Counted from the stretch's first letter, positions 17,947 to 27,153 are shown. The stretch: DNA of 64,000 nt from Psychrobacter sp. UBA3480 (GCF_002377945.1 NZ_DFQV01000009.1:103096-167095), one strand, 5' to 3'. Numbers and translations are program-made. Notes: a model not told the origin generated them from the letters alone.

Positions 17947-18811
17947 GTCATTAGTTGCTGTCTGTGTATCTGCTTGTCTGCTATTGTCACTAAGTGCGTG
18001 TACGCAAGACAAAGACGCCAATACGACGCTTGCTGCTGATACCACTGAACCAGCCCAGACTTTGCGTATCGCTGCGGCTGCTAACTTATCTGATGTACTC
18101 CCTCATATTATTGATAGCTATCAGGCTGATAGCAGCTCATCTGTCCAAAATGTTTCAAGTATCTCAGATATTGAAGTTACTTATGCCTCTTCTGGTAAGT
18201 TGTATGCGCAAATCAAAGCAGGGGCACCGTATGATATATTTTTGTCTGCCAATCAAGATTTTCCTGCTAAATTGGCTGATGAAAATTCAGCTGATGTTAC
18301 TAGTAAAGAGCATAAACTAACCAAGCCTTTTACGTATACCAGAGGTCAATTAGCACTCTATAGTGTCACCAAACCTTTAGACGATTTTACGCCAACATCG
18401 CTGGGTGATGTGTTTACCAGTGCTGACTTTACTCAGGACAGCAAGGTAGCTATTGCGAACCCTGACCTTGCTCCCTATGGTGCCTCTGCAAAAGCCTATC
18501 TGCAATCACAAAATATGTATGATAAGTTGAATGCTCAGAAAAGTTTGATACAGTCAGAGAATATCGGTCAAGCGTTTCAATATGCGCATACGGGTAGTGT
18601 GGACTATGGTTTTGTAGCACAGTCTCAGCTTGTTGCGATTAAAGCCAAGCCTGAGCAATTTATTACTTTGCTGCCAACGTCTTATCCAGCTATCTTACAA
18701 GATGGGATAATCGTTAATAACATTGACCAAGCAGCAGACTTCACCGACTACCTGCGCTCGAAAGCAGGGCAGCAGCACTTCTTACAAGCAGGCTATCTGA
18801 CCGTTCAGTAA
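17939..18811 (+). CDS. modA: Molybdate ABC transporter substrate-binding protein ModA
   Basis: 290 residues. Lipoprotein-type signal peptide with Cys21 (LSAC), then a type II periplasmic binding fold. ModA features: RIAAAANLSDV, TYASSGKLYAQIKAGAPYDIF-SAN and IANPDLAPYGA. It captures molybdate for ModB. The start overlaps moaE (ATG at 17939), leaving little doubt on the frame. A lipid anchor would tether it to the membrane, unlike the soluble E. coli ModA. Confidence 0.96.
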   Translation: MVKSLVAVCVSACLLLSLSACTQDKDANTTLAADTTEPAQTLRIAAAANLSDVLPHIIDSYQADSSSSVQNVSSISDIEVTYASSGKLYAQIKAGAPYDIFLSANQDFPAKLADENSADVTSKEHKLTKPFTYTRGQLALYSVTKPLDDFTPTSLGDVFTSADFTQDSKVAIANPDLAPYGASAKAYLQSQNMYDKLNAQKSLIQSENIGQAFQYAHTGSVDYGFVAQSQLVAIKAKPEQFITLLPTSYPAILQDGIIVNNIDQAADFTDYLRSKAGQQHFLQAGYLTVQ

Positions 18812-18885
18812 TACGTTAGACTAGGGTTACTTGAATGTTCAACAGACCCTAAATCCTCTCATCACAGAACGAGCAGTGACATTAT

Positions 18886-19587
18886 ATGATCGACCAGTCT
18901 CTTATGTCAGATATGCTCAGTCCATTTTGGGTGAGCATTAAGCTCGCTTGTGTGACTACCTTATGTCTATTACTATTTGCAACGCCTATCGCTTACTGGT
19001 TGGCTAAGCCGAACCGTATAAAAGCAATAGGACGTCTTAAGGTACTGCTCATGGGCATCATTGCGATGCCTCTGGTGCTACCACCTACCGTGATTGGATT
19101 TTATCTACTGTTACTGCTCAGTCCTAGTATGGGTATCGGTAAATGGTTAAGCGAACATAATATTAGCCCGCTAATTTTTACCTTTGAAGGTCTGGTCATT
19201 GGTTCTATTATTTACTCATTGCCTTTTTATATACAGCCTGTCTATGCACAGTTTTTGCGTATTCCGCAAAGTGTCACGGAAGTCGCTCATCTCCTAGAAC
19301 CAAGTCGTATGCGACGGTTTATGAAAGTGGCTTTACCGCAAGCGCGCGTGGGTATTATTTTGGGTAGTTTGGTAAGCTTTGCTCATACCATTGGGGAGTT
19401 TGGGGTTGTACTGATGATAGGCGGCAGCATCTCAGGCGAAACTAAAGTAGTATCGATTGCGATATATGAGCAAGTAGAGGCCCTTAACTATGAGGCGGCG
19501 CATATGATGTCTGGTATTTTGATTATTATGGGTGTAGTGATGGTAGCGTTAATCGCTAGTGTGAGCCGAATAAGTCAACGTTCATAG
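18886..19587 (+). CDS. modB: Molybdate ABC transporter permease ModB
   Basis: 233 residues with about five membrane segments, matching E. coli ModB (229). The EAA loop that docks the ATPase is present (EVAHLLEPSRMRRFMKVALP), followed by SFAHTIGEFGVV. It forms the transmembrane channel for molybdate. The expected ATPase gene modC does not follow: the next 215 bases are non-coding and then come unrelated minus-strand genes. A ModC must be supplied from elsewhere if the transporter works. Confidence 0.96.
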   Translation: MIDQSLMSDMLSPFWVSIKLACVTTLCLLLFATPIAYWLAKPNRIKAIGRLKVLLMGIIAMPLVLPPTVIGFYLLLLLSPSMGIGKWLSEHNISPLIFTFEGLVIGSIIYSLPFYIQPVYAQFLRIPQSVTEVAHLLEPSRMRRFMKVALPQARVGIILGSLVSFAHTIGEFGVVLMIGGSISGETKVVSIAIYEQVEALNYEAAHMMSGILIIMGVVMVALIASVSRISQRS

Positions 19588-19802
19588 CACTAAAACATGC
19601 GCCTATTGTATCTATGATAATAATCAACCAACAATTAATAAAAACATGAGTCCTACCCACAATAGGGATTTTAGCAAGAATCTAATGTAAGCTTCATAAC
19701 TCAGATCATTATGTATCAAAAACCTCTTTCCCAGAGAGAGCTCTTATGCATCTATGACTATCGTTTCCAATAAAATACAACTCTTCATGTATTAACGTTA
19801 GT
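19588..19802. other. Short AT-rich gap where modC would be expected
   Basis: No ATPase motif or frame fragment of modC was seen in the bases after modB. The stretch is AT-rich and marks the change from the molybdenum cluster to unrelated minus-strand genes. Confidence 0.5.
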
Positions 19803-20285
19803 CTAATTAAGAACACTTGATAATATATCAAAAATAGTTTGGTTCTCTATGAGAAGATAACTCAAAATGCTTGGAAGGATGATACCTATAGTTATAGCAA
19901 TAGCTAAGATTTTCTTGTTTACTTTGAGAGGGCTTGTCATAGATATTTGTGGAAATGATTTTAATACGTAAATTTTTATATGATTGTCAGTAATTTTTAT
20001 ATTTTCTAAAATATCTGTTTTACTTTCTCTAGTAAAGTCAAAAAAAGCATTGATACTAGTAGAAGTATATTCCTTGCTATTTACGGTATAAGAATACTTT
20101 ATCCTCAAAGTAAATAAACTGTAATCTTCTAGCCCTGAGACTGATTTTTCAATAGTATTAACTTCTACTACCTCAGCCCAAATTCTTCTAGCATTGATTA
20201 GTATGTAAAAATCGAAAATCAGTGCAGAGATAGTGTAAATACCAACTAGAACCATCAACAAGAGTAATGTATATATCCAGAACAT
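19803..20285 (-). CDS. Unknown membrane protein, DUF3592-like
   Basis: 160 residues. One membrane segment at about 5-28, an extramembrane beta-rich domain (about 35-120) with a Y-x-Y-x-V-N-x-K-x-Y strand and an IYVLKSFPQISM ending that resembles the phospho-pattern of DUF3592 proteins, then a second membrane segment near 127-147. A good AAGGA ribosome site precedes the ATG. Base composition is markedly AT-rich compared with the neighbouring mod and cls genes, suggesting acquisition. Function unknown; the family assignment is tentative. Confidence 0.65.
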   Translation of the reverse strand: MFWIYTLLLLMVLVGIYTISALIFDFYILINARRIWAEVVEVNTIEKSVSGLEDYSLFTLRIKYSYTVNSKEYTSTSINAFFDFTRESKTDILENIKITDNHIKIYVLKSFPQISMTSPLKVNKKILAIAITIGIILPSILSYLLIENQTIFDILSSVLN

Positions 20286-20307
20286 AGCTGTCCTTTGAGT
20301 ACTTTTA

Positions 20308-20550
20308 TCAATTGAATCTACCAGTATGTGCTGTATTTATCATCATAATATTAATTGAGACTACACTGCTAAACAATATAGCTATAGTTGTTGATAGTGC
20401 TATACCTAACGAATCTGTTGCACTTGTTAATAAGCCTGTTGTTATTGCATTAATCAACATTATGTATGTTATAGCGATTAAAGTTTGGGAGGTTTTATTA
20501 GTTGTGCTCAAATTATCATTTTGCCACGTTAAGCTAAAGAAGTCGCTCAT
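20308..20550 (-). CDS. Unknown small membrane protein
   Basis: 80 residues with two likely membrane segments (about 22-45 and 50-70). It lies 22 bases upstream of, and in the same direction as, the DUF3592-like gene, so the two may form a small operon. The ribosome site is weak (TTGAAGA). AT-rich like its partner. A plus-strand reading frame overlaps it, but the minus frame is favoured by the arrangement. No family recognised; could be spurious. Confidence 0.45.
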   Translation of the reverse strand: MSDFFSLTWQNDNLSTTNKTSQTLIAITYIMLINAITTGLLTSATDSLGIALSTTIAILFSSVVSINIMMINTAHTGRFN

Positions 20551-20669
20551 TCTTCAAGATAAAGCGTCTGTTAATTATTTTAAGTCGTATATCATAATAA
20601 GGAATAAGCTGCTTCTAACGAGAAGACATAAAGCATGAAAGCTATAATAATGAGTTGTTTTATAGACAC

Positions 20670-20700
20670 AAAAAAACCTCAAACAATCTAATGCTTGAGG
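20670..20700 (-). terminator. Terminator of the tRNA-Val/tRNA-Asp transcript
   Basis: On the minus strand CCTCAAGCA pairs with TGTTTGAGG (one G-U) around a 6-base loop, followed by a T run. It lies just past the 3' end of tRNA-Asp. Confidence 0.85.
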
Positions 20701-20742
20701 CGAAACTTGCTTAAACTCGAAAGTCTAAATTCGTTTTAAATA

Positions 20743-20819
20743 TGGCGCAGCGGACGGGACTCGAACCCGCGACCCCCGGCGTGACAGGCCGGTATTCTAA
20801 CCAACTGAACTACCGCTGC
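20743..20819 (-). tRNA. tRNA-Asp (GTC)
   Basis: 77-nt cloverleaf on the minus strand with encoded CCA. Acceptor GCAGCGG pairs with CCGCTGC; anticodon stem CCGGC/GCCGG presents GTC; T-loop GTTCGAGTC is standard. Transcribed together with tRNA-Val just upstream. Confidence 0.97.
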
Positions 20820-20856
20820 TTAGGTCTCTTAGCTTGTTTAGCCACTTGCTAAGAAG

Positions 20857-20932
20857 TGGTGGGTGATGACGGATTCGAACCGCCGACATTCTGCGTGTAA
20901 GGCAGACGCTCTACCAACTGAGCTAATCACCC
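20857..20932 (-). tRNA. tRNA-Val (TAC)
   Basis: 76-nt cloverleaf on the minus strand with encoded CCA. Acceptor GGGTGAT pairs with ATCACCC; anticodon loop CTTACAC gives TAC; T-loop GTTCGAATC. 37 bases separate it from tRNA-Asp. Confidence 0.97.
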
Positions 20933-21012
20933 TTCGAACAATTGCTAAGCAATTTATTCAACATCAACTGAGCTCTTTAGTTTGTCACTAAGCTCTGCTG
21001 CTGTGGGTGTGT

Positions 21013-21040
21013 ATTATATAGATTTACTGTTGGGTGTCAA
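21013..21040 (-). promoter_or_regulatory. Sigma-70 promoter of the tRNA-Val/tRNA-Asp unit
   Basis: Minus strand TTGACA (21035-21040), 16-base spacer, TATAAT (21013-21018): both hexamers are consensus. About 80 bases upstream of tRNA-Val. Confidence 0.88.
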
Positions 21041-21215
21041 ATATTATTTTAATGTTTTTAGAAAATAATTATAAATCGCACTTGTAATCTATCAAAAATA
21101 GCACTCAAAGCTATGTATTATATAGCATTTCTAAAAATATACTTATTATCATTATTTGTTGTTTAGAGGTGAAAAGCTACTATACTATGGATGCTTTATT
21201 CGTTGAACACGGTTG

Positions 21216-22853
21216 ATGGAGGCCAATATAAACACTTTTACTATTAAAGATACTTTTACTAGCTGGACCTGGGGAGACTTAGCGGGTCTAGGTCTGGTGC
21301 TGCATATTGTACTTATGATAGTAATGACACTGCGCGTGGTTTCTGTGCAGCGCAATATTGGTGTGTCTATTGCTTGGGTTGCGGTGCTTTACACGTTACC
21401 AGTATTTGGTTTTGTGGCTTACATTCTGCTCGGTGAGCCGATGATTGGGCGGCGCTATCGTGAACGCGTAGATCAAGCCAGCATTTTAATGAATGATATG
21501 GCAAGGCGTGAGCATCTGATTTTTGACAAAGGGCAGGACTTATTACCAGCCAACTACCGCGGTGTTAGCCAAATAGGAACGCGCTGGACCGGGTTTGGTG
21601 TATTTCCCAATCATCAAATGCAGCTGTTGACGGATCCTGCTTCTATTTTTCAGCGTTTGATTGAAGATGTTCATGCCGCCCAGCGTATTGTCCTCATGGA
21701 GTTTTATATTGTCTATCCAAAAGGACAGGTGTTAGAAGTCATAGAGGCGCTATCTGTAGCGGCTCAGCGCGGCGTAGAGTGTCATATATTGGCCGATAGT
21801 GTGGGTAGCTTTAGCTTTATTAACAGTAGCGTACACCGTAAATTAGAAAAAGCAGGGGTTTATGTCCATCAGTCATTGCCAGTAGGGTTGTTTAAGACGC
21901 TATTTAAACGTTCTGATTTGCGCAATCATCGTAAAATGGTGGTTATCGATGAACATATTGGCTATATCGGTAGCTTTAATTTGGTTGATCCGAGGTTTTT
22001 TAAGCAAAATAAAAACGTTGGTCAATGGATTGATGTGGCGCTACGAACGACTAGCCAGCACTCAATTAGTATCAATACAGCGATGGCCAAGGTAATTGTT
22101 ACCGATATTGGTGCTGAAAGTAATGACAATCTTGCTGAGCTGCATCAGCGGGTTAATAATTACACCCGTAAGTTATATGTGATGCATCCGACCATCAATG
22201 ATCTAAATAGCCGAGTGAAGGTATTGGCGGATACGGTTGATGATCATGAGCAGCCAGATATAGGTGCCACCTCGATTGTCGTACCAAAGATGCCTGTCGT
22301 GGACAAAGTCTTAGCGCAGCTAATACCTTCAGCACCGCAGCTAACGGCTCATGTGATTTATAATACGTTAGTTACCGTGATTCATCGTGCCAATAAGCGC
22401 ATCCGTATTACCACACCTTACTTTGTCCCTGATGAATCCCTATCGGGCGCGCTGACGATAGCAGCAAAGCGCGGCGTTGATGTGACGATTATTGTTCCTG
22501 AAAAGGTTGATTCGTTTCTGGTACAGCACGCTTCTCAGGCTTATTATCAAGAGTTATTGGATGCTGGGGTAACGATTGCCTTGTTTAGAGGTGGTTTGCT
22601 ACATGCAAAAACAGTGGTTATCGATGATGACTACTGTTTATTTGGCACCGTCAATATTGATATGCGCAGCTTTTATCTAAATATGGAAGTCAGCTTAGCG
22701 ATTTATACGCCAGAAATGGTCGCCCAAGTAGCGGACTGTCAGGAAGTCTATTTAGAAAACTGCCGAATCTTGGATAGTGATGAGTGGCAACAGCGTCACG
22801 GATCAAAACGCTTGTTTGATAATGTCGTGCGCTTGTTCAGTCCTTTATTGTAG
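21216..22853 (+). CDS. cls: Cardiolipin synthase (phospholipase D family)
   Basis: 545 residues from ATG 21216; a TTG one codon earlier also opens the frame. Two N-terminal membrane segments (about 15-36 and 45-66), then two PLD domains with HxKx4D motifs: NHRKMVVIDE with IGSFN, and LHAKTVVIDDD with FGTVN. The pair forms the active site that joins two phosphatidylglycerols into cardiolipin at the inner membrane. Somewhat longer than E. coli ClsA (486); the extra residues lie between the two PLD domains. No clear ribosome site is visible. Confidence 0.95.
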   Translation: MEANINTFTIKDTFTSWTWGDLAGLGLVLHIVLMIVMTLRVVSVQRNIGVSIAWVAVLYTLPVFGFVAYILLGEPMIGRRYRERVDQASILMNDMARREHLIFDKGQDLLPANYRGVSQIGTRWTGFGVFPNHQMQLLTDPASIFQRLIEDVHAAQRIVLMEFYIVYPKGQVLEVIEALSVAAQRGVECHILADSVGSFSFINSSVHRKLEKAGVYVHQSLPVGLFKTLFKRSDLRNHRKMVVIDEHIGYIGSFNLVDPRFFKQNKNVGQWIDVALRTTSQHSISINTAMAKVIVTDIGAESNDNLAELHQRVNNYTRKLYVMHPTINDLNSRVKVLADTVDDHEQPDIGATSIVVPKMPVVDKVLAQLIPSAPQLTAHVIYNTLVTVIHRANKRIRITTPYFVPDESLSGALTIAAKRGVDVTIIVPEKVDSFLVQHASQAYYQELLDAGVTIALFRGGLLHAKTVVIDDDYCLFGTVNIDMRSFYLNMEVSLAIYTPEMVAQVADCQEVYLENCRILDSDEWQQRHGSKRLFDNVVRLFSPLL

Positions 22854-22969
22854 CACTCGGATTTTTAGGGTAAGGTAATCTACTAGTATTGTTCTATCAT
22901 CTTAGTCGTAGCACTTTTATAGCCTATGCTTTTTTGGTTTATCTATCTGTAAAGAGGTCTCGCCTGTCT

Positions 22970-24481
22970 ATGTCTGCATCACCTTTAACACCACTGGACT
23001 ATATTGCAGAAGGCTATTGGCAAGACTTCTTGGCTGAGCGTCCTATTGCAGGCGGTATCGCTTACGAAACTGAGCTGCGCGCTTGTACGCTAGACGACTC
23101 TCTTGAAAGTTTACAGCGTATCGATACGCTATTGTCCCAAGTGCGCCGAGATATGATCAAGAGCGGTATATGGGATGAGACGACGTTGCTGGTCGATGAG
23201 CGCTATCGTAATTTTATGGTATTTTTGGCGTTTTATGCAGGTCGTGTATTGGCGCAGCAGTGGCAAAGCAAGCCACATTGGTATGGTCAGTTTGAGCTGC
23301 GTAAACGTTACCCTGAGCTAACGTTGATCACCGATGATTTTTATCAGCATATGGCTGTTGGTTACGATGATAGCGTGGTCAAAGAACGCTTGTTTTTTGC
23401 ACTAGAATCAATAGGGCTGCGTCTGTTTGGTCATATTGATCGGCAGTTTGACGCAGTACAAGGCGGGCAAGTAGAGAGCGGGTTATATCAAGCGGTTAGC
23501 CTTAGACTACCAACTACTTTAAACAAAGATGTCCATTCAGTTTCCGAATTAACAGCGGATAAAGTAACAACAAACAAAGCAATAATACATAAAGCAACCA
23601 TTCATCAAGTCACTGGAAGCATCGTTCCGAGCGCAGATTCAAATACGCATGTCGGTACTAGTCAATTAAATGCTCCTCTTAACAAGCCAGAGGAAGTGTC
23701 GATAGAAGCTGAGTATAATCAAGCTAATGCAGTTGTAACTGACAGTGAGAGTCGCGCAATTCAGTCTGCTATGCTTGATACTATAACTGAGTCCCCTGAG
23801 TCTGAGAGCTCTATAGAGCCTAAGCTGACTAAAGTAGCACAACCAACAGTCAAGCCTGCGTCACCTGTAAAAAACACATCAACGCCAGAGATGTTTACGC
23901 AACTGCTCGTAGAGTTAGATGAGATAACGGTGCCACAACCAACTCGTGATGTGCAATATCAGCAAGCACGCAAAGTATTAGATCAGTTCGAGCAGCATAT
24001 TGCCAAGCAGAACAAGCCTCGTCGCCAAGTTATATTTTCAGATGATCATATCGCAGCAAAAAACAAAGCGCTGCTATTACTACAAGCGGCTGCTGAAGAT
24101 GGGAATACAGCGGCTATGCTACGTTTAGCCATGTATGAATTGTTAGGTGAAGGTTTGACAGCGGACAGTGACAATCAAAAAAAATCTGGCGTAGAATGGG
24201 TCAATCAAGCCGCTAGCAAAAACGACAGCCGTGCTCAGCGTCTACTCAGTAAAATGTACTACCAAGGAGTAGGGGTATCCCAAGATATAGATAGCGGTAA
24301 ATACTGGTTAGAGCAAGCAGCAGATAATGGTCATGCAGAAGCGGCCAATCTGGTTCAGCAATGGCAGCAAGCACAAGTGCTGCTGACCACACAGAAGCAA
24401 GAGCAGCATAGCACCAAGCGTTATCAGCTGTTAATTGGCGCAATCATCGCAGTCGCTTTATTGATAATAATCATTATCTAA
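22970..24481 (+). CDS. Sel1-repeat protein with C-terminal membrane anchor
   Basis: 503 residues from ATG 22970, which has AAAGAGG upstream; the frame is open from a TTG at 22889 but that start has little support. N-terminal part (1-160) is a helical domain not recognised; the middle (about 170-340) is low-complexity, Ser/Thr/Val-rich; about 375-460 holds two to three Sel1/TPR-like repeats (AAEDGNTAAMLRLAMYELLG; QRLLSKMYYQGVGVSQD); the end is a single hydrophobic segment. Such proteins act as scaffolds at the membrane. It follows cls by about 115 bases and may share its transcript; role unknown. Confidence 0.8.
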   Translation: MSASPLTPLDYIAEGYWQDFLAERPIAGGIAYETELRACTLDDSLESLQRIDTLLSQVRRDMIKSGIWDETTLLVDERYRNFMVFLAFYAGRVLAQQWQSKPHWYGQFELRKRYPELTLITDDFYQHMAVGYDDSVVKERLFFALESIGLRLFGHIDRQFDAVQGGQVESGLYQAVSLRLPTTLNKDVHSVSELTADKVTTNKAIIHKATIHQVTGSIVPSADSNTHVGTSQLNAPLNKPEEVSIEAEYNQANAVVTDSESRAIQSAMLDTITESPESESSIEPKLTKVAQPTVKPASPVKNTSTPEMFTQLLVELDEITVPQPTRDVQYQQARKVLDQFEQHIAKQNKPRRQVIFSDDHIAAKNKALLLLQAAAEDGNTAAMLRLAMYELLGEGLTADSDNQKKSGVEWVNQAASKNDSRAQRLLSKMYYQGVGVSQDIDSGKYWLEQAADNGHAEAANLVQQWQQAQVLLTTQKQEQHSTKRYQLLIGAIIAVALLIIIII

Positions 24482-24613
24482 CAATCGTTATCTAATAACT
24501 ATTTACTCAGTAACTTTTTAAAAGCTTATTGTTACAGCTTAAATTCAGGTAGAATTGGCGCGCTCTACATTTACCCTTTTATTGTTTGATTCATAACTAA
24601 TCTGGGCTGTTCC

Positions 24614-26170
24614 ATGCCATCATCTAATACTTCGTCTGACCACTCTGCAAATCCAATTGACCCTGTATCATCGCCTAGTCGAGCGGTATATGAGACACCT
24701 TTATATTATCAGTCTCTTATTGGGCTGCTAAAGCCACTATATCGTCTGCAAGTATGGCGTCGATCTCATAAAAACGACAATTATCAGCAGGAAATCGAGC
24801 AGCGTTTTGGTAAGCAGTATCCACTGCGTCCAGTGGTCAATGCTGATAGCGATAAAGGGGTAATTTGGTGCCATGCAGTCTCATTAGGCGAAACCAATAC
24901 GGTTGCGCCTTTATTAGATATGTTATTGGCTAATGGCTATCAGATATGGTTGACCAATACGACTCAGACAGGTTTTGCTCGTGGCGCCAGTCGTTTTGCA
25001 GAACAGATAGCTCAAGGTCAGATGAGTCACAGCTATGTGCCAGTCGACAGTCCTGCTGTTATCGAGACTTTCTTGACGCACGTACAGCCTATCGCTGCAC
25101 TGTTTGTAGAAACAGAGCTATGGGCAAATATCTTGACCAAATTATCTCAGCATCGTATCCCAAGTATTCTGGTCAATGGTCGACTATCTGCTTCTTCTTT
25201 TCAGAGCTATCAAAAAATTGGTGCAGTCAGCGCCAGTATGATGAAAAACCTCTCCTTAATTATTGCGCAAGACAGCGACTCTGCTAAACGCTTTAGGCAA
25301 CTAGGGGCTAGTAGCGCCCAAATTCGCGTAGCAGGCTCATTAAAGTGGGTAATTAATGCGTCCAAAACTGATGACAAAGCGGTAGAAGCTAATAGTATTC
25401 ATAGTAAGAAAGCTGATCTGCGAGCAGAGTTTGGTATAGCAGATCGTCCTGTGTGGGTAGCTGCGAGTACTCACGATGGCGAAGAGGCAGCAGCGTTGTC
25501 ATTGCAGCAGCAACTACTGTCTCAAGCGACATTAGCAGATACGTTGCTTGTTATCGTGCCTAGGCATCCTGAGCGTTTTGACGAAGTAGCAGATCTCATT
25601 CAGAAAACTGGGTTAAATATGGCTCGGCGCAGTGATGAAGACATGATTGGTGCAGATACGCAAGTCTATCTAGCAGATAGCATGGGTGAGATGATGACTT
25701 GGTATACATTGGCAAATGTAGCATTTGTGGGCGGCTCGCTGGTAGATATTGGTGGGCATAATCCAGTGGAGCCTGCAAGTGTGGCTACGCCTGTACTGAT
25801 GGGTCGTTATACTCAGTCTTGCCAAAGCGTGATAGATAAATTGGCTAGCGTAGGTGCTGTATATCAGCCAAATAATGACTTCTATCGTCCAATCGAGTTA
25901 AATAACTCAAGTAGTTCGGATGCACAGATAGTCAGTGATGATCAGTTAAAGGTGAATAAAAAATCCTCTCGCAAAAAAACAGCTTATAACCGTGAAGACG
26001 CTGCGAGCATTTATACGCAGCTAGAGACTTGGCTACGCAATTTGCCATTGGCCGTGCAGGCAGGGCAAGCTGGCGAGCAAATGACGATACAGCAGCAGGC
26101 GGTATTGACTCGCCAATTTACTATGATTGAAGATGCAATCGAGATGTCTTCTAACCAAGATAATTTATGA
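24614..26170 (+). CDS. waaA: 3-deoxy-D-manno-octulosonic acid transferase WaaA
   Basis: 518 residues, longer than the E. coli enzyme (425). GT30 fold: WCHAVSLGETN with the catalytic Glu (E93), FVETELW, ILVNGRLS, VAASTHDGEE, VPRHPERF and FVGGSLVDIGGHNPVEPA. It adds Kdo to lipid IVA at the inner face of the cytoplasmic membrane. Extra length comes from about 25 residues at the N-terminus and a hydrophilic insert near 425-460 (Ser-rich then Lys-rich). Its stop overlaps the rsmE start (ATGA), implying coupling. The lipid A genes lpxD, fabZ and lpxA are at the other end of the window. Confidence 0.96.
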   Translation: MPSSNTSSDHSANPIDPVSSPSRAVYETPLYYQSLIGLLKPLYRLQVWRRSHKNDNYQQEIEQRFGKQYPLRPVVNADSDKGVIWCHAVSLGETNTVAPLLDMLLANGYQIWLTNTTQTGFARGASRFAEQIAQGQMSHSYVPVDSPAVIETFLTHVQPIAALFVETELWANILTKLSQHRIPSILVNGRLSASSFQSYQKIGAVSASMMKNLSLIIAQDSDSAKRFRQLGASSAQIRVAGSLKWVINASKTDDKAVEANSIHSKKADLRAEFGIADRPVWVAASTHDGEEAAALSLQQQLLSQATLADTLLVIVPRHPERFDEVADLIQKTGLNMARRSDEDMIGADTQVYLADSMGEMMTWYTLANVAFVGGSLVDIGGHNPVEPASVATPVLMGRYTQSCQSVIDKLASVGAVYQPNNDFYRPIELNNSSSSDAQIVSDDQLKVNKKSSRKKTAYNREDAASIYTQLETWLRNLPLAVQAGQAGEQMTIQQQAVLTRQFTMIEDAIEMSSNQDNL

Positions 26171-26889
26171 ACTGTATATTATTGCCCGCTAAAAACTTCT
26201 CATCAGACACAGCGCACATCGATGCCTTGTCTCAAGTCAGCCATGTGACTAAAGTGCTGGGCGCAAAAGTCGGTGATACGCTTAAAATTGGCCAAATCGG
26301 TGGCAATCTTGGTACTGCTGTTATCGAAGATATTACCGCTGACAGTATTCGGCTAGGTAACGTCCAGTTGAATACTGCGCCGCCAGCCAAATTGGACTTA
26401 ACTGTCATTTTGGCGTTACCGCGTCCTAAGGTGCTACGGCGATTGATCATGGATATGACGGCGCTTGGTGTACGCGATATCATTCTTATCAATAGCTACC
26501 GCACCCAAAAAAGCTATTGGCAAAGTCCAATGCTTGAGCGGATTGACGAGTTTGTATTAGAAGGTCTACAGCAAAGCATCGATACGATTGTTCCTAGTAT
26601 TAGGCTACAAAAACGTTTTAAGCCATTTGTTGAAGACACACTGGCAAGCTTAATGAGCAAGCGAGCGATAGTCGCGCATCCCTACAGTCAGCAGTCCTTT
26701 TCGGAATTTTTACAACAGCAACCATCACGAGAGCTACCGAGTATAGTCTGCATAGGCGCTGAAGGTGGCTGGATTGATTATGAGATAGAGCTACTGTCAG
26801 CACAAGGCTGCACGCCTGTACATATAGGCTCTCGTATCTTGCGAACAGAAGCTGCGGTCAATGCGATTTTAGGGCAATGGTTGCTTTAG
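26167..26889 (+). CDS. rsmE: 16S rRNA (uracil1498-N3)-methyltransferase RsmE
   Basis: 240 residues, the usual size (E. coli 243). SPOUT-type methyltransferase with an N-terminal PUA-like part, LGVRDIILINSYRTQKSY in the middle, and the C-terminal SAM-binding knot: CIGAEGGWIDYE and LGSRILRTEAA-like GSRILRTEAA. It methylates U1498 of 16S rRNA. The ATG overlaps the waaA stop by 4 bases. Confidence 0.96.
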   Translation: MNCILLPAKNFSSDTAHIDALSQVSHVTKVLGAKVGDTLKIGQIGGNLGTAVIEDITADSIRLGNVQLNTAPPAKLDLTVILALPRPKVLRRLIMDMTALGVRDIILINSYRTQKSYWQSPMLERIDEFVLEGLQQSIDTIVPSIRLQKRFKPFVEDTLASLMSKRAIVAHPYSQQSFSEFLQQQPSRELPSIVCIGAEGGWIDYEIELLSAQGCTPVHIGSRILRTEAAVNAILGQWLL

Positions 26890-27004
26890 ATTGACACTAA
26901 AACGCGTCACTAGACCAAACTATTGGAAGAGCTGGTAAAAAATAGTTCTTAAAAATCAATGCTAAAGACTCATCACAGGTATATTTACCAGTTAAACAAA
27001 TGTA

Positions 27005-27033
27005 TTGATAATTAATCTCACTTCCATTAGTAT
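27005..27033 (+). promoter_or_regulatory. Putative Fur-controlled promoter of fbpABC
   Basis: TTGATA (27005-27010), 17-base spacer, TAGTAT (27028-27033). TGATAAT-T-AATCTCA at 27006-27020 matches the 7-1-7 Fur box in 12 of 14 arm positions and overlaps the -35 element, the layout expected for iron-dependent repression. It lies about 120 bases before the fbpA start. Motif match by eye only. Confidence 0.5.
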
Positions 27034-27153
27034 GTTGCTTTGATATATTATGGCCTGATTACTGCTAGCGCTTAGCAAGTCATCGTTATAATCACTGTTA
27101 TTTTGTCTCACCATCCGTCTTACTTTTTTTATAGCATTACTATGGGGAAAACC

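Noticed and set aside
20312..20638. Plus-strand 108-residue frame overlapping the 80-residue minus-strand gene
   Set aside because: The minus frame fits an operon with the DUF3592-like gene; the plus frame has no ribosome site and is its complement.
19588..20742. Attachment-site duplication of the tRNA-Asp 3' end flanking the AT-rich genes
   Set aside because: No second copy of the tRNA 3' end was found between modB and 19803, so an integrase-type element is not shown.
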